A DNA stretch of 64,000 nt from Lachnospiraceae bacterium (lineage in GTDB: Bacteria; Bacillota; Clostridia; Lachnospirales; Lachnospiraceae). A program made the translations under genes and the position numbers. Below the pieces are notes generated by a model, which was not told the DNA's origin, searched no databases, and worked only from the letters and a program-made list of their open reading frames with translations. Location of the stretch: positions 1 through 64,000 of the forward strand of contig JAAWBX010000007.1 of the NCBI GenBank assembly GCA_022792885.1, read 5' to 3'. The number at the start of each line of letters is the position of its first letter. Position 1 is the stretch's first letter. Shown one piece after another: positions 38,021 through 46,362 of the stretch.

Positions 38021-40785
38021 TATAGTCCGGCGATCGTATCGCAGATTTCATCGTACAGACGCAGCAATATGGGATGGCCGTGCCGGATATATTCGATGTC
38101 TCCTGATTTTCCGGCATGCTCCAGCAGCTTTGCCTGTTCCGCCAGCCTCTCTGCGCCGATGGTCATGGACGTGCTTTTTAGTGCGTGAACCTTGACCACG
38201 TAGTCCGGCCAGTTTTCCGCTTCGTACAGGGAAATGACTTCTGCCTTTTTTTCCTTAGCCTGAGAATGGAACATCCTCAGCATTTCCAAATAAAAGTTTT
38301 CCTCACCGCAGCAGTAGTCCAGTCCCAGTCGTATGTTGATACCGATCTGAGTAAGGATGGGATATGGAATTAGGGCGCTGGCGCCCGCTTCGTCTGCCGG
38401 GAAATCGTTTGAGGGCGTTTCCCGGGGAGCTTCATTCTGGTAACTTTCGTTTGTTGAGGGATCGTCCGAATGCTTTTTATCTGGATCGCGTTCTTCCGGT
38501 TGGTTTTCAGGCGATGAAGGACGCTTTTGAGGTTCTGTTTCTTCGGGCGCTCTGTTCGGTATGGGATCTTCCGGTTCGCTTTTTTCCGGCATGACATTTT
38601 TGGAAATGTCCTCTTTCTGAGCGGCCTTTTTTCTTTTTTTCCGACGATTCTTTTTAACGCTTTGAGTCGGAACGGAAGAAGAATCATTCGCTTCTTTTGG
38701 AAGTTCTTCGGGGATTACGGGAGCTTCGTTATATTGGACCTGCTGCATGGGCAGCACCTTGCGCAGCACACGTTCAAGGACGGCCCGTTCAATGGGTTTT
38801 GGTATAAATTCCGTGAATCCTTCGTTTCGGAACATCTCTCTTGCGCCGCTGATGGTATTGGCGGTCAGAGCGATGATCGGCCGTTCCTGATAAGCTCCGT
38901 TTTTGATTTCACGGATCTGTTTCAGGGTTTCTACGCCGTCAAAGCCCGGCATCATATGATCGAGGAAAACGATGTCATACGTATTGTTGGCGCATCGCTC
39001 CACGGCTTCTTTTCCGCTGAGGCAGGTATCTACCTGTATACCATAACTGCCTAAAACGCCTTTGGCTACCACAAGATTCATTTCTTCGTCGTCGACGGCA
39101 AGGACACGGACACCGTCGCAGGAAAAAGGTTTGCGGCCTGCGGCCTGCGCTTCCTCAAAACTGTTGGCATTCATTCCTCCGTTCAACAGATTCACCACGG
39201 AAAGCGCGGAAAACGGTTTGTGGATCACGAGAAGCCGGCTGTTCTTGTTCAGCATAAATCCACGTTCGGCGATCGCGATTACCGGGAGCGTACGGGCCAG
39301 ATTTTCATAGTAAGACATATCCTCTTCGTATTCGGCTTGTGTAATGAATACATGGGTTATGGCATGATCGTGCAGGAGCTTTGACAGTCCTTCAAAATTA
39401 TGGGCCTGATATCCTTCGACGTTAAGTCCTTTTACCATATGAAGGATCATTTTGTCATAATAACTTCGGACTTCGTCGCTGGTATATTTCTCCGGTCGGA
39501 AGTAGCATGCGATACAGAGGCTTTCCGGATGGGAAAGTACCATGGAGGGAGTGTAATCGGCGACTCCCTGCGGAATGGTGATCTGGACCTGCAAACCTTC
39601 CTGGTCGTTGCTGTGAAAGTGCATAAATCCACCCATAGCGTGGAGCAGGCCGCGGGCGATGGGAAGTCCGAGTCCGAGTCCCCCGGCCAGTCGGCTGCTT
39701 CCGGAATCTGCCTGATAAAAATCGTCGCATATCTGGACCAGCTGCGAATCCGTCATGCCGATTCCCGTGTCAAGAATATCTATGATCAGATTGATTCCGT
39801 AGCTTTCCGGGCGATATTCGATGCAGACGTTGATGCCGCCTTCTTCCGTAAATTTAATTGAATTTTCCAGAAGGATCTTAAGGATATGGGAGATCTTCTC
39901 CGCATCTCCGATCAGGATTGACGGCGTTTTCGGATCGAGATCAAAGACCATCTCCAATTGATGCTTACTGCTCTGCATGGCGGTCATGGTGATGATATCA
40001 TTGAGCACCGAGGTAATTCCGTAGGGTTCTTTTGCGGGGGTCAAAGTTCCTTCCACGATTTCCGTGTAGTCGAGCATATTGTTGATCTGATTGGACAGAC
40101 GTTTGCCTGCCAGTTGTATGGATTGCATATCCTTCCGGATTTCCGGGGAAATGTCTTTTTCTAATATGACCTCGCTGATGCCGAGCACCATGTTGATCGG
40201 AGTCCTGAGTTCGTGAGATACGTTGGACAAAAATTCGGCGTTTTGTTGTCCGGCGGTTTCCAGTTTCGCAACCGTGTTGTCGAATTTTTCCCGTGCTTCC
40301 CGCCTTCTCCGGATCCGGTATATTGCGATCGTCATTGCGCCTACGAATACCGTGAAGCCGAATACCAGGCGTATGATATTCTGCGCGCCTGTGTCGCGGG
40401 AGATGGTATGTAAGATGAAACCGTGATACATCAATTCCAGCACATACAAGGCGGCCGTCATATACAACAGCCGCTTTTTATCATACATAGAAAAAATAAG
40501 GATGATCATGCAAGCTACGGCGGGAATGTCAAAAAGCGTAGCTTCGTGTACTCCGAAGAAGAAGAATCCGACCATCAACAAGCCGGAACATAGATTTTCA
40601 TAGAATGTCTCCGAGCCAATTCTTCCAATATGAAGGCACCATACAAGGGTATTGCCGATCAAAATCACCGGGACCATCCATAGTTCCCATGACAGGGCGA
40701 TTGCGATCAGGATTAACATTATGCCAAACATTGTGACGATACCAGCCAGGAGCAGATGGATACTGGTCTGTCCTTTTGTTCTCAT
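38020..40785 (-). CDS. membrane hybrid histidine kinase with receiver and HPt domain
   Basis: This 921-residue protein has about six transmembrane segments (about 8-157). HisKA carries His191 (NVSHELRTP) and HATPase shows LAGGLGLGLPIARG. A degenerate receiver-like stretch (about 415-535) precedes a good receiver with Asp609 (LDHMMPGFDG). A long Pro/Glu/Lys/Asp-rich linker (about 690-800) leads to a C-terminal HPt domain with His867 in KVHALKSTSMTIGA. It contains every step of a His-Asp-His relay and could pass phosphate to the stand-alone receiver encoded just upstream. It overlaps that gene by 4 bp (ATGA) and the next gene by 1 bp. Confidence 0.9.
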   Translation of the reverse strand: MRTKGQTSIHLLLAGIVTMFGIMLILIAIALSWELWMVPVILIGNTLVWCLHIGRIGSETFYENLCSGLLMVGFFFFGVHEATLFDIPAVACMIILIFSMYDKKRLLYMTAALYVLELMYHGFILHTISRDTGAQNIIRLVFGFTVFVGAMTIAIYRIRRRREAREKFDNTVAKLETAGQQNAEFLSNVSHELRTPINMVLGISEVILEKDISPEIRKDMQSIQLAGKRLSNQINNMLDYTEIVEGTLTPAKEPYGITSVLNDIITMTAMQSSKHQLEMVFDLDPKTPSILIGDAEKISHILKILLENSIKFTEEGGINVCIEYRPESYGINLIIDILDTGIGMTDSQLVQICDDFYQADSGSSRLAGGLGLGLPIARGLLHAMGGFMHFHSNDQEGLQVQITIPQGVADYTPSMVLSHPESLCIACYFRPEKYTSDEVRSYYDKMILHMVKGLNVEGYQAHNFEGLSKLLHDHAITHVFITQAEYEEDMSYYENLARTLPVIAIAERGFMLNKNSRLLVIHKPFSALSVVNLLNGGMNANSFEEAQAAGRKPFSCDGVRVLAVDDEEMNLVVAKGVLGSYGIQVDTCLSGKEAVERCANNTYDIVFLDHMMPGFDGVETLKQIREIKNGAYQERPIIALTANTISGAREMFRNEGFTEFIPKPIERAVLERVLRKVLPMQQVQYNEAPVIPEELPKEANDSSSVPTQSVKKNRRKKRKKAAQKEDISKNVMPEKSEPEDPIPNRAPEETEPQKRPSSPENQPEERDPDKKHSDDPSTNESYQNEAPRETPSNDFPADEAGASALIPYPILTQIGINIRLGLDYCCGEENFYLEMLRMFHSQAKEKKAEVISLYEAENWPDYVVKVHALKSTSMTIGAERLAEQAKLLEHAGKSGDIEYIRHGHPILLRLYDEICDTIAGL

Positions 40786-41159
40786 TGTTCCTCCTGTTCC
40801 TCCAATCCCAGAGCCGATGCGACCCGTTTAAGCAGTTCTTGAGGGAAGAACGGTTTTTTCAAATAATTGGCGGCTCCCAGATTGATGGCAGTCCGCACAT
40901 CGTCCTCATATCCGGAAGCGGTCAGGAAAATGACGGGGGTATCCACATCGTCTTCTTTCATGAGCTTAAAAGTTTCCAGTCCGTCCATAATCGGCATTGC
41001 TATATCAAGAAGAATCAAGTCGATCTTCTCATAATTGATCTTCTTAAGGGCTTCTCTTCCGGATTCCGCAAGAAGTACATTATAATATTTCTCCAGAATC
41101 ATCTGAGTTCTCTTCAGATTCATTGCATCGTCGTCCACTACCAAAATTCGTTTTCGCAT
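40782..41159 (-). CDS. stand-alone receiver-domain response regulator
   Basis: This 125-residue CheY-like protein consists of a receiver only. Acidic pocket residues are in VVDDDAMN, the phospho-Asp is in LLDIAMPIMDG, the Thr is in FLTASG, and the Lys is in YLKKPF. It has no output domain, so it acts as a phosphate shuttle or by protein contact. It is the first gene of the three-gene operon and has AAGGAGG before the ATG. Confidence 0.92.
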   Translation of the reverse strand: MRKRILVVDDDAMNLKRTQMILEKYYNVLLAESGREALKKINYEKIDLILLDIAMPIMDGLETFKLMKEDDVDTPVIFLTASGYEDDVRTAINLGAANYLKKPFFPQELLKRVASALGLEEQEEQ

Positions 41160-41206
41160 AACAGTTGCCTCCTTAGGGTCGAAATTTCCAAATATTCATG
41201 AAGATT

Positions 41207-41235
41207 ATTTTAAAGCAGGATCGTGATAAAATCAA
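41207..41235 (-). promoter_or_regulatory. promoter of the receiver-kinase-kinase operon
   Basis: Minus-strand TTGATT (41230-41235), a 17-bp spacer and TAAAAT (41207-41212) lie 47 bp before the receiver gene. Confidence 0.65.
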
Positions 41236-41260
41236 GTCTTAAGGATACTAAAGCACAGCA

Positions 41261-41276
41261 GGTTAATTTATTAACC
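41261..41276. promoter_or_regulatory. inverted repeat upstream of the kinase operon promoter
   Basis: GGTTAAT-TT-ATTAACC is a perfect 7-bp inverted repeat with a 2-bp centre. Its near edge is 25 bp upstream of the -35 on the minus strand, where an activator might bind; it also lies about 90 bp upstream of the spoIIID promoter. The binding protein is unknown. Confidence 0.4.
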
Positions 41277-41368
41277 CATAGCGGAAATCCTTTATTTGGA
41301 TATGGATGCGGGTCGGAATCGTTTCATTTCGACTAAGAACAGGTAAGCGGTTGTTTTCGCTGGAACCA

Positions 41369-41398
41369 GTCATGTTCCCGGGGTCACCTTCATAGATT
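41369..41398 (+). promoter_or_regulatory. SigE-type promoter of spoIIID
   Basis: GTCATGTT (41369-41376), a 14-bp spacer and CATAGATT (41391-41398) resemble the mother-cell SigmaE consensus (GTCATATT and CATACAAT with 13-15 bp between). In Bacillus spoIIID is a SigE gene, which supports the reading. The -10 ends 28 bp before the start codon. Confidence 0.6.
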
Positions 41399-41426
41399 GT
41401 AAAAAGATATTCAGAGGGGACCTCTC

Positions 41427-41681
41427 TTGAAAGATTATATCGAAGCGAGGGCAGTGGAGATTGCCAATTATATTATTGATAACAATGCCACCGTGCGGCA
41501 GACGGCGAAGCAATTTGGAATCAGCAAGAGTACGGTACATAAAGATGTAACGGATCGCCTTGTCCAGTTAAACCCTACGTTGGCGGCAAGAGCCCGGGTG
41601 GTGTTGGATGTCAACAAATCAGAGAGACATATTCGCGGCGGGCTTGCGACAAAAGAGAAATATTTACATCAGCAGGATTAG
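41427..41681 (+). CDS. spoIIID: sporulation transcription factor SpoIIID
   Basis: This 84-residue DNA-binding protein controls mother-cell genes after engulfment begins. The helix-turn-helix TVRQTAKQFGISKSTVHKDV (about 22-41) and the C-terminal basic helix with HIRGGLATKEKY match the family. The start is TTG at 41427, with AGAGGGG 7 nt before it. It lies ahead of mbl, with one gene between them, much as in Bacillus where the two are adjacent. Its presence shows that the host belongs to an endospore-forming lineage. Confidence 0.94.
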   Translation: MKDYIEARAVEIANYIIDNNATVRQTAKQFGISKSTVHKDVTDRLVQLNPTLAARARVVLDVNKSERHIRGGLATKEKYLHQQD

Positions 41682-41703
41682 GGAAGAAAAATAGATAGCG
41701 AAA

Positions 41704-41745
41704 GAAGGGGATTCTCGCGCAATTTTGCCGGGACCCCCTTTTTCT
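41704..41745 (+). terminator. terminator after spoIIID
   Basis: AAGGGG near 41705 pairs with CCCCTT near 41740, with further partial pairing around an AATTTT loop and a TTTTT tail. Confidence 0.65.
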
Positions 41746-41831
41746 GCTTGTATTGCTTGAGTTACGGGAGAAAATCATTTAGAATTAAGATGCTCTTGTC
41801 AAGCAACGGTAGGAACAAAGGAGATATGAGA

Positions 41832-42629
41832 ATGATACCGATCCGTGAAATGCTGGCGGCTTATCAGCCCTGGCAGTGGCTGATGTTTTTCTTTTTATAT
41901 AATTTTATCGGGTGGATTTACGAAACCGCGTTCGTATCCGCTACAAACAAATGTTTTGAGAACCGGGGGTTTTTATGGGGACCTCAGATTCCTCTTTACG
42001 GAAGCGGCGCCCTTTTGATGTTGTTTCTTGCTTTGCCGGTCAAAGATCGGCCGGCGCTCTGTTTTCTGGCGGGAATGGCCGGGGCAACGGCGCTGGAATT
42101 TATTGTGGGGATTACGATGGAAGCGGTTTTTAAAGTAAAATACTGGGATTATTCCAATTTTAAGACGAATGTGAAAGGAGTAATCTGCCTGCCGGCTTCG
42201 CTTTTATGGGGAGTTTTTACACTTGTGCTCGTGAACTGGCTTCACAGACCGATGGAGGCTTTGGTATTGGGGACGCCGGACGCGGTCGTCATTCTTTTGG
42301 ATGTGATGTTTTTCGTCATGTTTGCGACGGATTTTGTAATGTCCTTAAAGGCGGCTCTGGAATTGAGAAGCATGCTGGAGGCGATTGTGAGATTGAGGGA
42401 CGAGTTAAACAAAGTGCAGGAGCAGATAAAAGAAGAGCTCCACGCTCATTTGAAGGAATGCGTCGCGGATTATCAGCAGCAGTTACATATTTTAAATACC
42501 AGCAGGAAGAAATTACGGGATAATCTGCTTTCGCGTCATAGGGGCATTCGGTCGGAACGATTTGAGGGGGCGATGAAAGAGATCAGGGAGCATTTGCCGG
42601 AGCGTTTGGGAAAGAAGAAACGCGGCTGA
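41832..42629 (+). CDS. CmpB-type putative ABC transporter permease
   Basis: This 265-residue protein has an N-terminal hydrophobic core of about five helices (about 12-190) with the family block FIGWIYETAFVSATNKCFENRGFLWGP. Further family segments are PLYGSGALLM and WDYSNFKTNVKGVICLPASLLWG. A C-terminal coiled coil (about 195-240) and a basic tail follow. The family (PF06541) is named as an ABC transporter permease, but partners and substrate are unknown and no ATPase gene is adjacent. AAAGGAG stands 8 nt before the ATG at 41832; a second ATG two codons upstream is too close to that site. Confidence 0.78.
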   Translation: MIPIREMLAAYQPWQWLMFFFLYNFIGWIYETAFVSATNKCFENRGFLWGPQIPLYGSGALLMLFLALPVKDRPALCFLAGMAGATALEFIVGITMEAVFKVKYWDYSNFKTNVKGVICLPASLLWGVFTLVLVNWLHRPMEALVLGTPDAVVILLDVMFFVMFATDFVMSLKAALELRSMLEAIVRLRDELNKVQEQIKEELHAHLKECVADYQQQLHILNTSRKKLRDNLLSRHRGIRSERFEGAMKEIREHLPERLGKKKRG

Positions 42630-42974
42630 ATTTTCCAGGATCCGGTATGGATTTTTTAAAATTGGAAAAGAATAAAATAAAGAATGCCGGACACGGGTCC
42701 GGACACAGACGGTGTAAATTCAAAATAAAAAGAGGGGGATACACAGCGGCAAAGCCGCCGTGTATGAGTATGAAAAGGCTTTAACCATTCTTGATGGTTA
42801 GGTATAGAATACCCGGTATTTGTGTTGAAAATGTGATAAAGAAATAAAAAAGCTGAGAAATATTTATAGTGTGAACGGGTATTGTATCTAAAGTGATAAA
42901 AAAGCGAAAAACCCTAGAAAAATCAGGAATTATTGTTTATAATAGTTTAGACCACGTAAGGAGGAATGGAAAAA
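42630..42974 (+). other. hairpin-rich intergenic region and leader of mbl
   Basis: No gene was found in these 345 bp. Hairpins: CCGGAC/GTCCGG (42687-42702); ATACAC with GCGGC against GCCGC with GTGTAT (42739-42765); TAACCAT/ATGGTTA (42782-42800). Two imperfect copies of a block containing GGTATT, GTGATAAA and AAAAAGC lie at 42815-42861 and 42878-42912. A TATAAT at about 42939 may be the mbl -10, with a poor -35. I do not recognise a known riboswitch. Confidence 0.5.
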
Positions 42975-43970
42975 ATGGTATTGTCGAACGACATCGGAAT
43001 TGATTTGGGAACTGCCAGTATCCTTGTATATATTAAAGGTAAGGGAGTTGTATTGAAAGAGCCCTCTGTTGTAGCCTTTGACCGAGACACCAATCAGATT
43101 AAAGCGATCGGAGAGGAAGCGCGCCTGATGATCGGCCGTACACCCGGGAACATTGTGGCGGTGAGGCCGCTGCGCCAGGGCGTGATCTCGGATTATCATG
43201 TGACCGAAAAGATGTTAAAGTATTTTATTCAGAAAGCGGTAGGCGGCCGATCGCTAAGAAAGCCCAGGATTTCCGTCTGTATCCCGAGCGGGGCTACGGA
43301 AGTGGAGAAGAAGGCGGTGGAAGACGCCACGTATCAGGCGGGCGCCAGAGAAGTGGCGATCATAGAGGAACCGGTGGCGGCGGCGATCGGCGCCGGCATT
43401 GACATTTACAAGGCCTGCGGCAATATGATCGTGGATATCGGAGGCGGCACGTCGGATATCGCGGTGATTTCACTGGGCGGTACGGTAGTCAGCGCGTCCG
43501 TGAAAGTGGCCGGGGACGATTTTGACGAGGCGATCGTGCGCTATATGCGCAAGAAACATAATATGCTGATCGGCGAGAGAACCGCGGAGGAGATCAAGAT
43601 TCAGATCGGCTGCGCGTATAAGCGGCCGGAGCTTGTGACGATGGACGTGCGCGGGCGAAATCTTGTGACCGGCCTTCCGAAGACGATTACCATTACTTCG
43701 GACGAGACGCTGGAAGCGTTGAAGGAACCTGCCATGTCGATTATTGACGCGGTTCACAATGTGTTGGAGCGCACGCCTCCGGAACTGGCGGCCGACGTAT
43801 TCGACCGGGGAATCGTCATGACCGGCGGCGGCAGCCTTTTGAACGGGCTGGACATGCTGATCGAAGAGAAGACCGGTATCAATACCATGATCGCGGAGGA
43901 CCCGATGACGGCGGTGGCGGTCGGCACCGGTAAATTTATTGAATTTCAGAACGGATACCGCGGGGAATGA
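42975..43970 (+). CDS. mbl: rod-shape determining protein Mbl (MreB family)
   Basis: This 331-residue bacterial actin forms membrane filaments that direct lateral wall synthesis. Phosphate loops are DIGIDLGTASILVY and VDIGGGTSDIAVISLGG, and the adenosine motif is MTGGGSLLNGLDMLI. The ATG at 42975 lies 10 nt after AAGGAGG; an upstream in-frame ATG touches that site and is unlikely. Position near spoIIID favours Mbl over MreB, and no mreC or mreD follows. Confidence 0.93.
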   Translation: MVLSNDIGIDLGTASILVYIKGKGVVLKEPSVVAFDRDTNQIKAIGEEARLMIGRTPGNIVAVRPLRQGVISDYHVTEKMLKYFIQKAVGGRSLRKPRISVCIPSGATEVEKKAVEDATYQAGAREVAIIEEPVAAAIGAGIDIYKACGNMIVDIGGGTSDIAVISLGGTVVSASVKVAGDDFDEAIVRYMRKKHNMLIGERTAEEIKIQIGCAYKRPELVTMDVRGRNLVTGLPKTITITSDETLEALKEPAMSIIDAVHNVLERTPPELAADVFDRGIVMTGGGSLLNGLDMLIEEKTGINTMIAEDPMTAVAVGTGKFIEFQNGYRGE

Positions 43971-43981
43971 TCCGGCGGAGG

Positions 43982-44028
43982 ATGCTCTCACAGCTACGGC
44001 GGCAGGCCGGAACCTGTGGGAGCATTTT
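43982..44028 (+). terminator. terminator after mbl
   Basis: ATGCTCTCACAG and CTGTGGGAGCAT form a 12-bp stem with one G-T pair around a GC-rich loop, followed by TTTTG. The T run is short. Confidence 0.65.
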
Positions 44029-44069
44029 GAGTTTCGGAGGTATTGACGGTTTTTTATGGCAGGGGATAT

Positions 44070-46298
44070 ATGGATACATTTGAAGGTTACATAGAAAAAA
44101 TTATATATCGGAATGAAGAAAACGGTTATACGGTGCTGGAGCTTTCCTCGGACGGAGAAGAACAGACGCTGACCGGCAGCATGCCGGATGTGGGAATCGG
44201 GGAATATCTGGAAGTTTCCGGAAAATTGGTGGAACATCCCTTGTATGGAATCCAGCTTGCCGTGGAGTGTTATGAGAGAAAGAGGCCGGAGGATAAAGAG
44301 TCTGTTCTGCGCTATTTGTCATCCGGCGCGATCAAAGGGGTCGGGGAGGCGCTGGCGCTTCGGATCGTGAAAAAATTCGGCAAAGATACCATGCGGATAC
44401 TGGAAGACGAGCCGGAGCGGCTGGCGGAGGTAAAGGGAATCAGCGAACGGATGGCTTTGGATATCGGGGCGCAGTCCGCGAAAAAAAAGGATCAGCGGGA
44501 TGCCATGATGTTTTTGCAGCAGTATGGAATATCCCTGAAACTGTCGGCGAAGATTTTTGAGAAATACGGAAACGATATGTATCGGATCATTCGGGAGAAC
44601 CCCTACAGACTGGCGGACGATCTGTCCGGCGTCGGTTTTAAGACGGCGGATGAGATTGCCATGAAGGTGGGGATCCATACGGATTCGGATTTTCGGATTC
44701 GGTCCGGGATGCTGTATACGTTGCAGCGGGGACTGGCGGCGGGGCATACATGTCTGCTTCTGGAAGATCTGATAGCCGGCGCTTCGCGCATGCTGGGCGT
44801 GTCGGAGGATGCCGTCGGGAAACATGTTACGGATATGATAATCGATAAAAAGCTGGTGGTAAAGAAGAAGGGCGAGAGCAGTCTTGTTTACGCGGCTACC
44901 TATTATTATATGGAACTCAACACGGCCCGGATGCTGACGGATCTGGACGTGACTTACGATATTTCCGATACGGAGATCGGAAACCGTCTGGCCCGGATCG
45001 AAAAAGAACGTAAGATTCGTTTGGAGCAAAAACAGAGGGAAGCGGTATTTCAGGCGGTGAAAAACGGTTTGTTTATCATGACCGGCGGCCCCGGGACCGG
45101 AAAGACGACGACGATCACTTCGATCCTTGATTTTTTTGAGGCGGAGGAGGCGGAGATCCGTCTGGCGGCGCCCACCGGCCGGGCTGCGAAACGGATGACG
45201 GAAGCTACGGGGCGGGAGGCGTGTACGATTCACCGATTGCTGGAACTGTCGGGGATGCAGGAGGAAAACGATGAAAAGGCCATGTTCATGAGGGATGAAC
45301 AGAACCCGTTGGATGCCGACGTGATCATCATTGACGAAATGTCCATGGTGGACATTTATCTGATGCAGGCTCTTCTGAAAGCGACGCCGGTAGGGTGCCG
45401 TCTGATTTTGGTGGGAGACGTGGATCAGTTGCCGTCGGTAGGTCCGGGTAACGTATTAAAAGACATTCTGGCGTCGAAATGTTTTCATGTCGTAAAACTG
45501 ACGAAAATTTTCCGGCAGGAGGATACCAGCGACATTGTGGTAAACGCCCATCGCATCAACGAAGGGGAAAAAGTTGATTTGTCGGTGAAAAGCCGGGATT
45601 TTCTTTTTATTCGGCGCGAGGATGCCAATGCGGTTATCCGTGCAGCGATTACGCTGGTGCGAGAAAAACTGCCGGCATATGTCGATACGACGCCTTATGA
45701 CGTTCAGGTTATGACGCCGATGCGCAAGGGCCCGTTGGGGGTCGAGCGATTGAATGCGATTTTTCAGGAATTTTTAAATCCGCCTTCGGCGGAAAAAGCG
45801 GAGAAGGATTTCGGACGCTGCATTTTCCGGGAAGGCGATAAGGTGATGCAGACTCGGAACAATTATCAGATGGAGTGGGAGATCCGTTCGCAGTACGGAA
45901 TCGCGGAGGAAAAAGGAAAAGGCGTGTTTAACGGAGATACGGGTGTGATTCAGGAGGTAAACCTGTTTTCCGAAGAAGTGACGGTAGAATTCGACGAGAA
46001 CCGCCGGGCGGTTTATTCGTTTAAGGAGGCGGACGAGCTGGAGCTGGCTTATGCCATCACGATTCACAAATCGCAGGGGAGCGAGTACCCGGCGGCGGTT
46101 ATCCCGATGTTGTCCGGGCCGCCGATGCTGATGACCCGTAATCTTTTGTACACCGCGATTACCAGGGCGCGCTCATGCATCTGCCTGGTAGGTCTGCCGG
46201 AGGTTTTTCAGGCAATGATCGACAATGCGACGGAGCAGCGCAGACTGTCCGGCCTGGCGGATCGGATCCAGGAGTTTTGTTCGGTAGAAGAAATTTAA
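44070..46298 (+). CDS. recD2: RecD2-type ATP-dependent DNA helicase
   Basis: This 742-residue superfamily 1B 5'-3' helicase is the RecD-like protein of bacteria without RecBC. An N-terminal OB-like domain and helix-hairpin-helix repeats (about 1-220) precede the motor. Walker A is GGPGTGKTTTI, motif II VIIIDEMSMVD, motif III GDVDQLPSVGPG, and the C-terminal block is YAITIHKSQGSEYPA. It acts in mismatch-associated or fork repair in Bacillus. The ATG at 44070 follows AGGGG; an open stretch of nine codons upstream is not needed. Confidence 0.92.
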   Translation: MDTFEGYIEKIIYRNEENGYTVLELSSDGEEQTLTGSMPDVGIGEYLEVSGKLVEHPLYGIQLAVECYERKRPEDKESVLRYLSSGAIKGVGEALALRIVKKFGKDTMRILEDEPERLAEVKGISERMALDIGAQSAKKKDQRDAMMFLQQYGISLKLSAKIFEKYGNDMYRIIRENPYRLADDLSGVGFKTADEIAMKVGIHTDSDFRIRSGMLYTLQRGLAAGHTCLLLEDLIAGASRMLGVSEDAVGKHVTDMIIDKKLVVKKKGESSLVYAATYYYMELNTARMLTDLDVTYDISDTEIGNRLARIEKERKIRLEQKQREAVFQAVKNGLFIMTGGPGTGKTTTITSILDFFEAEEAEIRLAAPTGRAAKRMTEATGREACTIHRLLELSGMQEENDEKAMFMRDEQNPLDADVIIIDEMSMVDIYLMQALLKATPVGCRLILVGDVDQLPSVGPGNVLKDILASKCFHVVKLTKIFRQEDTSDIVVNAHRINEGEKVDLSVKSRDFLFIRREDANAVIRAAITLVREKLPAYVDTTPYDVQVMTPMRKGPLGVERLNAIFQEFLNPPSAEKAEKDFGRCIFREGDKVMQTRNNYQMEWEIRSQYGIAEEKGKGVFNGDTGVIQEVNLFSEEVTVEFDENRRAVYSFKEADELELAYAITIHKSQGSEYPAAVIPMLSGPPMLMTRNLLYTAITRARSCICLVGLPEVFQAMIDNATEQRRLSGLADRIQEFCSVEEI

Positions 46299-46304
46299 AA
46301 ATAA

Positions 46305-46333
46305 TTGACATAAAAAACAAACCATGGTAAAAT
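46305..46333 (+). promoter_or_regulatory. promoter of comFC
   Basis: TTGACA (46305-46310), a 17-bp spacer and TAAAAT (46328-46333) lie 29 bp before the start codon. Confidence 0.8.
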
Positions 46334-46362
46334 TATGTAAATAAAAATACAAGAGGATACGT

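Noticed and set aside
44043-46298. TraA/RecD transfer relaxase of a mobile element
   Set aside because: The protein has the RecD2 domain order without a relaxase domain, and no other mobile-element genes are nearby.
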